Source: an uncultured Flavobacteriaceae bacterium
GTDB taxonomy: Bacteria; Bacteroidota; Bacteroidia; Flavobacteriales; Flavobacteriaceae
Reading direction: 5' to 3'
DNA length: 64,000 nt
Assembly: GCA_947493175.1 (NCBI GenBank)
Contig: CANLQD010000003.1
Span: forward strand, 620,001 to 684,000
Made by a program: the position numbers and the translations under genes. Below the pieces are notes generated by a model, which saw only the letters and a list, made by a program, of their open reading frames with translations, was not told the origin of the DNA and did no database searches. The stretch's first letter is position 1. Each line of letters opens with the position of its first letter. This document shows positions 55,906-64,000 of the stretch, piece after piece.

Positions 55906-56718
55906 ATGTTCAAAAGTTTACTTCTTTCGTTTTTCATCCTTTGTCATTTTAATCTTAATTCTCAAATTGATACCATTAACTTGGTTTCATGGAATATTCG
56001 GGATTTTGGTAAAACAAAAAATAGCAAAGAACTTGATGATATTGCTGAAATTCTTAGAGACGCCGATATTATAGCAATACAAGAAGTGGTCACGGGTTTC
56101 GGAGGTGCACAAGCGGTAGCAAAATTAGCTGATATCTTAAACCGTAAAGGAAATAAATGGGATTATGCTGTTAGTGACCCCACCCATAGTAGTAAATATG
56201 TCACCGAGCGTTATGCTTTTATCTGGAAAACCAAACATATTAAAATAAAAAACAGGGGGTGGTTGCTTGACGAACTTGATGCCGAAGTAGATAGAGAGCC
56301 ATTTTTATTGGACTTCTATTTAAACAAGCAAAAATTCACTGTAATTAATTTTCACTCCAGGCCTCATGATAAAAACCCAGAAAGCGAGATTGACGCTTTG
56401 AGTAGCTTCGCTGTAGACTCCTTGCCAACACCGCTTATAATTGCAGGAGATTTTAACGTAGACGAAAAGGAACCTGTTTTCGACCTTTTAAAAAGCAAAG
56501 GTTATAACCCAACTATTGCGAACCAAAGAACAACCTTGAAAAAGACTTGTAAGCGAGGCAAGTATTTGAATTACCCAATAGATAATATTTTCTATTCAAA
56601 CAACATTAAAAAGATTGATGGTGGAGTTATTGATTTTGTAAGGCTTTGTGACCGACTGGAGCAGGCTAGAAACCTGTCTGACCATTTACCCGTTTTTTTG
56701 AAGTTCTATTTAGAATAA
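55906..56718 (+). CDS. Exported endonuclease/exonuclease/phosphatase (EEP) family protein
   Basis: This is a 270-residue protein. The start at 55906 (M-F-K-S-L-L) gives a clean signal peptide ending N-S-Q; the frame extends 12 codons upstream to a TTG, which is less likely. EEP motifs are complete: W-N-I-R-D-F-G (Asn), I-A-I-Q-E-V-V (metal Glu), H-S-R-P-H, G-D-F-N-V-D (Asp/Asn), and final S-D-H-L-P-V (Asp-His). It is probably a periplasmic or secreted DNase or phosphodiesterase. It is followed 18 bases later by a small membrane protein gene, perhaps its partner. Confidence 0.85.
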   Translation: MFKSLLLSFFILCHFNLNSQIDTINLVSWNIRDFGKTKNSKELDDIAEILRDADIIAIQEVVTGFGGAQAVAKLADILNRKGNKWDYAVSDPTHSSKYVTERYAFIWKTKHIKIKNRGWLLDELDAEVDREPFLLDFYLNKQKFTVINFHSRPHDKNPESEIDALSSFAVDSLPTPLIIAGDFNVDEKEPVFDLLKSKGYNPTIANQRTTLKKTCKRGKYLNYPIDNIFYSNNIKKIDGGVIDFVRLCDRLEQARNLSDHLPVFLKFYLE

Positions 56719-56736
56719 TAATCTAAAACCAATTTA

Positions 56737-57222
56737 ATGGAACAAACCGAATTAATAACTTTAGCCGCAACGTTAGGAGCTCCCCTACTTGTTTTCATTG
56801 GTGGACTTATCTCATGGTTTCTAAAAACAAGAAAAGAGGATTTACAAGCAATCGAAGAAAGAGCATTAGAGAGACGTATTGAAACTTACAATACGATACT
56901 TCATCCTCTAATTACCATGTTTGCAAATAAATCAAATCAAAAAATGAAAGACAAGGCCATTTCTGAAATTGGTTCAGTACAATATCGAAAAGCGGGCTTC
57001 AATCTAATCACTTTTGGTTCTGATAATATGGTAAATGCCTACAATAGTATGATGCAAGCCTTTTATAAAGGAGAGTCAGAAAATGACCCTAAAGAAACAA
57101 TGAGAAAATTTGCAATCTTTCTATTGAGTATTAGAAAAGACTTGTATAATAAAAATACTAAATTGAAAGAATGGGATATGCTTAAATTTATGATTACCGA
57201 TATTGAGAAATTCATTGAGTAA
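56737..57222 (+). CDS. Small membrane protein with N-terminal TM
   Basis: This is a 161-residue protein. A TM helix lies at about 8-29 (L-G-A-P-L-L-V-F-I-G-G-L-I-S-W-F), followed by a cytoplasmic helical domain (E-R-A-L-E-R-R-I-E-T-Y-N-T-I-L-H-P-L). It is not assigned to a family. It lies 18 bases after the EEP gene, likely in the same transcript. Confidence 0.6.
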   Translation: MEQTELITLAATLGAPLLVFIGGLISWFLKTRKEDLQAIEERALERRIETYNTILHPLITMFANKSNQKMKDKAISEIGSVQYRKAGFNLITFGSDNMVNAYNSMMQAFYKGESENDPKETMRKFAIFLLSIRKDLYNKNTKLKEWDMLKFMITDIEKFIE

Positions 57223-57284
57223 TAAAATTTATTTCCACATCAAGGAACCAATACCGCAAGAATTTCATTTTACAATTTTGTGTC

Positions 57285-58103
57285 TCAAAATCCAAAAAAG
57301 CCCTTTTTGTCCTTGCCTTCTTTTTTGAGTGCTCTTAGTTCAGATATAAAGGTGGCGTCTAAACCTGATATTGATTTATTGACTTCAGATAGGTTCAGTT
57401 TCAATTCTTCATCTATATGTTGAATTTTATCTGTCAAGAGTTTTATTTGGTTATCCTTAAGCACTTTCTTTAATTGCTGATTCGTCGTTTCCGTAACATC
57501 GTTCATGGCTTCTTTGCTTACTTCCAAAGTGTTGGAAATCGTTTTTTCGCCATCTGCGGCTATTTGTTTTATTTTTCCGTTTGTTATCGTCTCCACGGCT
57601 GACAGCGCATCTTCAATTTCAACTTTAATATCCTTTAAGCTCTTTTCATAGTTAGAGATTAGCATCTTTATTTTTCCGTAAATTTTTTCCAGCTCCTCGT
57701 TACTGCTTTCTAAAAGCGGTTTTAATTCTTTGTTCTTGGTGATATTGAGTTTGGTTTTCTCCATGAGCTTTTCCAGCAAATCGTTATTGGTTTTCAATAA
57801 CTGGGTCAGCGAATGGTAATCGGTACTTATGAAAGTGATAAGTTCATTGAATTTTTTGGTACTATCTTCATTAAAATCACTCGCTTTCTGTTCCAGTTTT
57901 TTTAATATCGTATTCGATTCTTCGTAATGAAGATTCATACTTGCTTCTACCAATTGAATACTATGGGTAAAAGAGGAATTGATTTTACGTAGTTCGCCCG
58001 AAATATAATTGTGGTTATTTTGTTTATAGGAATCGAGATTCTTCTTTAGCAGATATAGAACCACGAGGTGCGTAATGAATAATAATAAGATGATATAAAT
58101 CAT
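57285..58103 (-). CDS. TM-anchored coiled-coil protein
   Basis: This 272-residue protein has an N-terminal TM (about 2-19) followed by a nearly continuous coiled coil to residue 260 (E-E-S-N-T-I-L-K-K-L-E-Q-K-A, then K-L-M-E-K-T-K-L-N-I-T-K-N). It is not assigned to a family. It is last in the Hsp70-like operon, 4 bases after the lipoprotein/TM gene. It may be a membrane-bound scaffold for the complex. Confidence 0.6.
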   Translation of the reverse strand: MIYIILLLFITHLVVLYLLKKNLDSYKQNNHNYISGELRKINSSFTHSIQLVEASMNLHYEESNTILKKLEQKASDFNEDSTKKFNELITFISTDYHSLTQLLKTNNDLLEKLMEKTKLNITKNKELKPLLESSNEELEKIYGKIKMLISNYEKSLKDIKVEIEDALSAVETITNGKIKQIAADGEKTISNTLEVSKEAMNDVTETTNQQLKKVLKDNQIKLLTDKIQHIDEELKLNLSEVNKSISGLDATFISELRALKKEGKDKKGFFGF

Positions 58104-58107
58104 TTTG

Positions 58108-59745
58108 CTATTGCGTTATTATTATTGCCAATTTGGTTTTTAACATCCATTTTCCATCGTCAAGAATCATTTCGCCATCCCTACCGTTTTGTGCTATTTT
58201 AGTGCCATTTCTGTCAAAGTCTTCACTTTTTAAATCACAAATCGGCAATAGCAGAATATCATAACTCTGTATTCCTGCTAACATCATATCTGAATATTCA
58301 TACAGTAATTGAAAAGTAGCGCGTGTTTTGTCTTTAGGGTCTAAAGTGAGTTTGATGGCACTATCACGTTCTTTCTCTTTTGATTTTTTGTCGTCATAAA
58401 GTATGCCTTGTGTATCTGCATAGGGAAAGTATAATTGACTGTTTTCCGTAATCATTTTCTCAATTGCCATTACAATAGATTCTCTTAGGCCTCGGGATTC
58501 TATTTCAAGGTCACTTTTAGAAATGACTTTAGGCATTTCGTCATAGAACCTTTTTTTGAGTGTCATCACTTTAGACCGTATTTCTTCTTCAGAAATAATA
58601 GATGACGCATATTTGAGTACAAAATTATCGGTGTCTAATTTTAGTTCAAACTGTTGCCTTGCAGAATGCTTATCCACTATTTGCGCTAGCTTTTGAGCTA
58701 ATTGGACTTCATATTTTTTTATCAAGGGAGACACAAATTGTTCCAGCTCATGTATTTCTTTAAATTGTTGTGATTTACTTTTTTCAGAAATTATCAATTC
58801 ATAAGATTTGAGCTCATCAATTTGGGTCGCTACACAATCTGGATAATACTTTACAGCTAAATGGGCTTGTAGTTTTTTAAAAGCTTGAGAAATATAATCA
58901 GATACCTCTAAAGGGGTAAGTGAAGTAATTGGAACGGATTCTTGCTCTTCTTCAAGAATTACATCACTTTCTTCAACTTTAGCTTTCCTAGTTTTTTTTC
59001 TATTTCTAAACCATAGTGTGCCTAGAAGTAGATTTGCAAGCAAGCTGACTCCCAGTAAGACGAGTAGCCAGATGTTGTTGTTTTCTAATATTGAATCAGA
59101 ATCTTTTACTAGTTCATTTTTACTTTGCTGATTACTTTTAAGCTTATTTTCTATGTATGCACCTTCTTTTTCAGCCCATTTACTTTTGGTTAAACGTAGT
59201 TCATATTGTTTTTGAGCGGTTTTAATAGCGAGCTTTATTTGTTCGCTTAGGTTTCGATATTCAGCAACAGTATCTTTCTCTTTGACAATATTCTTTTTGA
59301 AAACATCGCTTGCTAAAATGTCATTAGCAGCTTTTGAAAATGCAATGCTTGAGGATAAACCTTTGTTGAAAGATGTCTCTCGTAAATTGATAAACCTGAT
59401 AATGTATTTTTTTACAGAATCAATATCTTTTCCTTTATCAACTAGTTTGCTTGCCATATTGTTTAAAGAAACATTTTTCAAAGGAGGAATTCTTTCCAGA
59501 TTTGTTGGGTAAACCCTATCTCTTAAAACCAAATCAATACTTCTATACGCAACGCTATCAAAGAGCGTATTTAACAAGGCCTTGTTTTTCTTTACGACAT
59601 CAGCTTTGTAATTCTTATAAAGCGAATCTTTAAATGATTCGAAACCAGGTCTGACCTGAACACTAGTCACTTCGGGTTCCTTTGAACAACTAATGATGAA
59701 TAATACACCTACTACAGCGATAAAAAAATTGAAAATACCTTTCAT
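58108..59745 (-). CDS. Lipoprotein with central TM and large cytoplasmic domain
   Basis: This is a 545-residue protein. A lipoprotein signal with lipobox ...I-I-S-C20 comes first, then a helical region to 220. A TM segment at about 228-246 (W-L-L-V-L-L-G-V-S-L-L-A-N-L-L) precedes R-N-R-K-K and a mixed 290-residue domain. A lipidated N terminus plus a mid-protein TM would span the periplasm and put the C-terminal domain in the cytoplasm, next to the ATPase encoded upstream. No family is recognised. Spacing to neighbours is 2 and 4 bases. Confidence 0.6.
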   Translation of the reverse strand: MKGIFNFFIAVVGVLFIISCSKEPEVTSVQVRPGFESFKDSLYKNYKADVVKKNKALLNTLFDSVAYRSIDLVLRDRVYPTNLERIPPLKNVSLNNMASKLVDKGKDIDSVKKYIIRFINLRETSFNKGLSSSIAFSKAANDILASDVFKKNIVKEKDTVAEYRNLSEQIKLAIKTAQKQYELRLTKSKWAEKEGAYIENKLKSNQQSKNELVKDSDSILENNNIWLLVLLGVSLLANLLLGTLWFRNRKKTRKAKVEESDVILEEEQESVPITSLTPLEVSDYISQAFKKLQAHLAVKYYPDCVATQIDELKSYELIISEKSKSQQFKEIHELEQFVSPLIKKYEVQLAQKLAQIVDKHSARQQFELKLDTDNFVLKYASSIISEEEIRSKVMTLKKRFYDEMPKVISKSDLEIESRGLRESIVMAIEKMITENSQLYFPYADTQGILYDDKKSKEKERDSAIKLTLDPKDKTRATFQLLYEYSDMMLAGIQSYDILLLPICDLKSEDFDRNGTKIAQNGRDGEMILDDGKWMLKTKLAIIITQ

Positions 59746-59747
59746 GT

Positions 59748-62700
59748 TTATACGCCTTTAAATTCATTGATTTTCTCTGAAACGATAATTCTTGAAAAGG
59801 CATAGAGGTATGACTTTATGGCATCAAAAAATAAGGAATCATTTAGCTCGGGTTCTTGCTCTACCTCAATCTTATGGTTAATTACTTCTCGTATGGTATC
59901 GCTAATTTTTGATGCATCAGCGAAAAAGTCACGTAACTTTTCTGGATTGTAGGACTTTTCTAGTCCAAAATTTTTGACAAAATCTGCTTTATGCCATAGT
60001 TCATCAAAAAAGAAATCAAAGAAACTAATTACGTTTTCTGTAATTTCATTTATGGTCGTATCCGATGATTTGATGAAGTTTCCATACTTAAATTTTTTCC
60101 TTGCTTGTGTATCTGTTTCACGGAACAAATCTTTATCATTTCCCACACACAAAAAGTAATTGTCAACATCTGCAGTTGCGTTTTTACGTATATATTCCAA
60201 ACCTTTTATTCCCCCAACAGCTGTAGATTCTTTGGGGTTGTCCAAAATTTGTAATTCTACTTTAGGAGCTTTTTCTTTCTCAAATACTTTCTTGATAATC
60301 AACGAAACTAATGATGCTACTCCTTTGGGTTTATTTAAATCTGTTAAGCCATTCGTAATTTCTAAGAGCTTAGCTCCGTTACCACTTATTCCGATATAAC
60401 TAGGGAGTTTATCTATGTCACTCATTTTTAGAACTTGAAACGAGTGATAAAAAATGGAACTATTATGAAGCAGAAAGAGTAATTTAAATTCGCTGTCTAG
60501 CATTAACTTTCTACTGAATGAATTGTATGAAAAAAAGTAACTGATTAAATCTGTAGAAAGTAAGCCCTTTGAATTTTTGATATAGTCAATAATATCTGTT
60601 TTAGTAAATTCTTTTCCGAATTCTGAACGCATGATGGCTTCGTATTTAGAGACAAATCCATTATCAAAGGGATTATTTCCGCTTCGTGATTCAAATAAAC
60701 TGTTCCCCGCGAAACGAAAAGAAGTAGTTAATGCCGGTTGGTTATTACGAAAGAGTATCAAGTCCGTAGTACCACCACCAATATCTAAGTTCATATATAC
60801 TTCTACAGCGCCAAAAGTTCTATCGTAACTATAGAAAGGAGCCCAAGATTCCGTGATGCTCATAAGCTTTTTAGTGCCGCTGTATTTACCGTAATAATTA
60901 TCATATAATTTCTCCCAAATACCATTGAATACAGAAGTTTGGTTACTACCCATACTCAAAGGTTTAAACCAGAGTACATCTGCTGCTGCAGGGTTAACCC
61001 CTTCGCTCAAAAGTTTGTTGCGACCTAACCATATCAGTTGCTCTATAAATGTCGTTAATTTGTTCTGTGCTGCTACGTTAGTACCATCAGTAACGCCCCA
61101 CTTAATATTGGAATGGCTAAAATCAAAATCTCTACGCAGTAAGTTTTGGCCAAATCCAAAAGGGATGTTTACGTTAGATAACAAAGAGACACTCTTGGTA
61201 ATTTCCGGATTCGTATCATTATCAATATTGATAATGGAACGTATAGGGAATTTAAAGAAGGAATCTTTCCCCACCAGCGTAGGTAAAAATTCCGCTACCT
61301 GGGTTCTACCATAAATAGGGTTTATGATATCTAAATCAAATGTTTTAACTCCTTCCGAATTTTCTTTGGGCGCATTAAGCATTACCAAATCTGGCAGGGC
61401 AACACTTTTTTTACCTTTGTAGGTGGATAGATGCTCCGGTGTATTTCCTGTTTTAAAGGCCACAAAACTATTACTGGTGCCAATATCAAAAGCAATTATA
61501 GGGTTTCCATCCATTAGTTGAATGGGTTCACCCATGAGTGGAATTAAAACACCTTTTGATGTTTCGATTTTGTCTAAAAATTTGACAACAACTTGTACGG
61601 CATCAAATGTGACGTCAATTTCTGTATCTGCTATGGCTTCACCTTGCTTGTTGGTTTTAATATTGGTCAACTCTAAATAATTAGAAACACAGGGGTAACT
61701 TTCTTCTTTTCTGGTTCTTGAAATTAAACTTGAAGTAACTTTTGTGTGCTGGGGTGCAGCAGTATCTTCCCTGAAAAATTGATAGGCTATCTCTTCGCCC
61801 ATCATATGATAAGACAACACTTTGTATCGGTCATTAAAACGCGAGTCTGCAACTTTAAAAAAGGGATAAACACCAAAGGCCATTGACGATTTTAAAATAG
61901 CACCGTAATCATCGTTATCGATTGCATCTGGACTAACCAAATCGTATGTTCTTTCAAAAGTGACAACACCTCGACCGCTGTCAGCAGCTACCGGAATTTC
62001 TAACCGTACAACAATGGCACCTAATTTTAGCTTAGCAATAGAAAGCTGTTCTCTTAAATCGGTAATGGTAAAGTAGTTGAAATACTCAGGCATAACTGGA
62101 AGGAGAATGTTCTGTACATCACCATCCGGCAACCAAAATTTTGTAGTATTGACGACATAATCTAATTGAATCAAATGTTTGGAAAGCAAATCATTTCTGG
62201 TAATCCAAGGATATGATATTACCGAACCCGGAAGTTTTCTTTTCTCGATAGGAGAAGAGGTAAGCAGTTCGAGCTCGGGAGTAAATTTATTACTTCCGTA
62301 ATAGGTCCATCTTTTTTTGTTTAATCCCTTGGCCAATGCCAAAGGGTATCGTTGGAGGTTTTTACGGGTCTGAATTACATAATCACTTTTTTTAACGGTA
62401 GTTTCTTCCTCATGAGCATCAAACTTATCGCACATATACGGGACACTTCCCCCTAAAAAGCAAACCTCATTACGGTCTATTTCCAAATTGGCGTACCCTC
62501 TCAGAAATTCTTCACCTCCATTACGCTCAATAGTTTTTATGAGGTTCTTTACTTCATGATTTTCAACGTGCTTTCGATTGATTTTAATGTAATTGTAAAC
62601 TTCCTTAAACGAACCGGACAAACCGCTATTAGATTCAAAAAAGGCATTGATGAATTCTTGAAATTCCTTACCACGTTTAAATAACGGTTCGTTAGTGGAG

Positions 62701-63311
62701 AAAAAATAGCGATTGTTGTAGTTGCTCTTTATGGTCTTTGGCAGTTCGTCGCCGATGGTAAAAAAGCCCGTATAAGGAGAAGTGCCTGCAATGATAGTAT
62801 TGTCGAGGTAAATTAGTGCAAATTCGTTAAAGGCATGCCCTATTCCGTTTGTTTTAAATCTACTGGCGTTGTTGTAGTTGTTGATGAATATTTTTAAGGT
62901 TTCTGCAAATGTTTTTATACCCTGATTATGGCTTTTCAACAACTCGTTTAACTCTTCTTTCTTCCAAATTTCAACTGCGATACGGCCTCTTAATTTCAAG
63001 GTTTCATAACTGAATAGAAGTTCAAAAATATCCAAACAGTTTGATATGTAATTGTGATAGGTGGTATTGCCAGATAAAGCTGATACATTATTGTTTTCGC
63101 TAGTGTATGCTTTATTAATGAATGAAAAAGAAGTTTCAAATAAATGCATTTGGGCAAAAGGGGAAGGAATTGAAGTTACGGGCACTTCCAACTTCCCCAT
63201 ATTATCCGTAATGTCAGCAATTTTACCTTCGTCATACGGGTTATTTGCAAATTGCCCCCACCCAGTTTCACTAATGGTCTGTTCTTTTATTAAACTTAAC
63301 TTATGTGGCAT
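59748..63311 (-). CDS. Large protein with Hsp70/actin-type ATPase domain
   Basis: This is a 1187-residue protein. The N-terminal 595 residues are unrecognised, mixed alpha/beta, no TM. From about 600 onward the protein carries an actin/Hsp70 nucleotide-binding fold. Phosphate-1 is F-D-I-G-T-S-N-S (608-615), phosphate-2 is L-D-I-G-G-G-T-T-D (842-850), and the adenosine motif is Y-I-G-I-S-G-N-G-A-K (972-981). ATP binding is therefore likely. Virulence factor SrfB-type proteins also carry such a fold, but I could not establish homology. The gene is third-from-last in a minus-strand operon with a lipoprotein and a coiled-coil partner. A membrane-associated ATP-driven machine is a reasonable guess. 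Confidence 0.7.
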   Translation of the reverse strand: MPHKLSLIKEQTISETGWGQFANNPYDEGKIADITDNMGKLEVPVTSIPSPFAQMHLFETSFSFINKAYTSENNNVSALSGNTTYHNYISNCLDIFELLFSYETLKLRGRIAVEIWKKEELNELLKSHNQGIKTFAETLKIFINNYNNASRFKTNGIGHAFNEFALIYLDNTIIAGTSPYTGFFTIGDELPKTIKSNYNNRYFFSTNEPLFKRGKEFQEFINAFFESNSGLSGSFKEVYNYIKINRKHVENHEVKNLIKTIERNGGEEFLRGYANLEIDRNEVCFLGGSVPYMCDKFDAHEEETTVKKSDYVIQTRKNLQRYPLALAKGLNKKRWTYYGSNKFTPELELLTSSPIEKRKLPGSVISYPWITRNDLLSKHLIQLDYVVNTTKFWLPDGDVQNILLPVMPEYFNYFTITDLREQLSIAKLKLGAIVVRLEIPVAADSGRGVVTFERTYDLVSPDAIDNDDYGAILKSSMAFGVYPFFKVADSRFNDRYKVLSYHMMGEEIAYQFFREDTAAPQHTKVTSSLISRTRKEESYPCVSNYLELTNIKTNKQGEAIADTEIDVTFDAVQVVVKFLDKIETSKGVLIPLMGEPIQLMDGNPIIAFDIGTSNSFVAFKTGNTPEHLSTYKGKKSVALPDLVMLNAPKENSEGVKTFDLDIINPIYGRTQVAEFLPTLVGKDSFFKFPIRSIINIDNDTNPEITKSVSLLSNVNIPFGFGQNLLRRDFDFSHSNIKWGVTDGTNVAAQNKLTTFIEQLIWLGRNKLLSEGVNPAAADVLWFKPLSMGSNQTSVFNGIWEKLYDNYYGKYSGTKKLMSITESWAPFYSYDRTFGAVEVYMNLDIGGGTTDLILFRNNQPALTTSFRFAGNSLFESRSGNNPFDNGFVSKYEAIMRSEFGKEFTKTDIIDYIKNSKGLLSTDLISYFFSYNSFSRKLMLDSEFKLLFLLHNSSIFYHSFQVLKMSDIDKLPSYIGISGNGAKLLEITNGLTDLNKPKGVASLVSLIIKKVFEKEKAPKVELQILDNPKESTAVGGIKGLEYIRKNATADVDNYFLCVGNDKDLFRETDTQARKKFKYGNFIKSSDTTINEITENVISFFDFFFDELWHKADFVKNFGLEKSYNPEKLRDFFADASKISDTIREVINHKIEVEQEPELNDSLFFDAIKSYLYAFSRIIVSEKINEFKGV

Positions 63312-63334
63312 AGCTTGTTTTGTTGTTTTTGATA

Positions 63335-64000
63335 CTAAAGTGAAAAGCGTTCATCGATTATTTTAGAGATACCTAGATTCAATAGCTCACTTACCATACG
63401 CTCTTTGTTACTGTATTGATTCGCGATAAGGTCTTTGCTTATTTTTGAAAATTCTTCATCGTATTTAATTCGGTCTTTAAAGAAAAAATTAGAGCTGTCT
63501 TTTGCAGGAATTGCCGTAACCAATGTGAATAGTTTTTTCTCGTCTACTATCAGTTTTGCCATTTGGGCACCACCTATATCTTTGTCTAGGTCTGTTTTGT
63601 TCCGAATTATGGATAAATCAAATGGAAGAAATTTTCGGTCGTGCCTATCTGCTGATAATTCATACAACCACCTGTAATAATAGCGACTGGCAAAAGATGC
63701 CATATCGCCATAAAATCGCTGTTTTTCATAATTATTGGCAAGTTTCAACTCGTTTCTCCAGGCTAGCTTATCATTCTTTAAAGCATGAGCCATAAAATTT
63801 GAAACGTAGATATTATAATGGTGAAAGCATAAAAACCGTTTGATATTCTCGTCGTTTCTAAGATGCTTTAGATGTAATGTGCCCGTATCTGAGGTAATGC
63901 CATATTCAAAAAATTTGGAGGACTGGGCAAGGTCTTCAATGGTTCCGGCATTGGGTTCGTAATCCATAAACTCAACAATGGAAGAGGCCGCTGTAAGCTC
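63335..64000 (-). CDS. Hypothetical protein, C-terminal part (5' end outside window)
   Basis: The frame is open to the right edge (11 extra codons before the first ATG at 63967), so only the last 221 codons are seen. The visible part is soluble and helical with an aromatic-rich first half (H-H-Y-N-I-Y-V-S-N-F) and no known motif. It is 23 bases upstream of the Hsp70-like gene on the same strand and is the first visible gene of that operon. Confidence 0.6.
   Translation of the reverse strand, partial: ELTAASSIVEFMDYEPNAGTIEDLAQSSKFFEYGITSDTGTLHLKHLRNDENIKRFLCFHHYNIYVSNFMAHALKNDKLAWRNELKLANNYEKQRFYGDMASFASRYYYRWLYELSADRHDRKFLPFDLSIIRNKTDLDKDIGGAQMAKLIVDEKKLFTLVTAIPAKDSSNFFFKDRIKYDEEFSKISKDLIANQYSNKERMVSELLNLGISKIIDERFSL

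Noticed and set aside
59748-63311. DnaK/Hsp70 chaperone
   Set aside because: The three nucleotide motifs fit the fold, but the length, N-terminal 600 residues and absence of a substrate-binding domain or DnaJ neighbour exclude a normal DnaK.
1-64000. CRISPR array or cas genes
   Set aside because: No regularly spaced repeats and no Cas-like proteins were seen.

Overview
The window reads as chromosome of a marine-type Flavobacteriaceae (Bacteroidetes). The support is the flavobacterial mobilization pair (BfmA/BtgA protein plus DUF5712-type relaxase), short lipoprotein signals ending in S-C, a TPR-linked sensor kinase overlapping a LuxR-type regulator, almost no Shine-Dalgarno sequences, and at least one TAnnTTTG-type -7 element. 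No housekeeping genes, rRNA or intact tRNA were seen. The whole window looks accessory.

Region 1 (1-14.2 kb, visibly more GC-rich than what follows) holds the 3' end of a patatin-like lipase gene coupled to a deoxyribosyltransferase-like/TPR/SLOG-like protein, then a two-TM DUF4231/SLATT-type protein and a GH19 hydrolase. A minus-strand run follows: Bor-like lipoprotein, FAD-linked aldonolactone-oxidase-like protein, M15 peptidase and membrane-anchored TIR protein. It ends with a tandem uracil-DNA-glycosylase-fold protein directly followed by an amidohydrolase-S41 protease fusion.

Region 2 (14.3-26.2 kb) has a 957-residue patatin-like protein with a membrane segment, a membrane-anchored P-loop (STAND/NACHT-like) NTPase, a four-TM protein, a beta-helix protein with two C-terminal TMs, and a gene I do not recognise. 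Regions 1 and 2 together look like a concentration of predicted conflict or effector genes.

Region 3 (26.4-48.4 kb) begins with tRNA-like and IS481-type transposase remnants. It carries an operon of three secreted proteins (coiled-coil giant, glycine-rich collagen-like protein, C39-like peptidase), a TPR histidine kinase with its regulator, and a duplicated-motif mini-lipoprotein. Next comes an ABC uptake operon ending in a heme-oxygenase-like diiron oxidase candidate. Then comes a three-gene cassette: an atypical HATPase protein with an S-H-N-I-G-S-H box, an unknown protein, and a protein with one complete and one degenerate receiver domain. Several tiny genes close the region. Short sequence motifs are shared between its two flanks.

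Region 4 (48.5-51.6 kb) is a mobilization module: relaxase, BfmA, a hairpin-rich oriT candidate, a small gene and a RadC-type JAB protein, followed by a large imperfect inverted repeat.

Region 5 (51.8-64 kb) has a DUF805/HExxH/YD-repeat membrane protein and an exported EEP nuclease/phosphatase with a small membrane partner. It ends with a tightly packed four-gene operon around a 1187-residue protein with an Hsp70/actin-type ATPase half, running off the right edge.

The best candidates for undescribed systems are the HATPase/receiver cassette (41.0-47.1 kb), the Hsp70-like operon (57.3-64 kb) and the UDG plus amidohydrolase-S41 pair (9.0-14.2 kb). All functional calls come from reading motifs by eye. 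No database search was possible.
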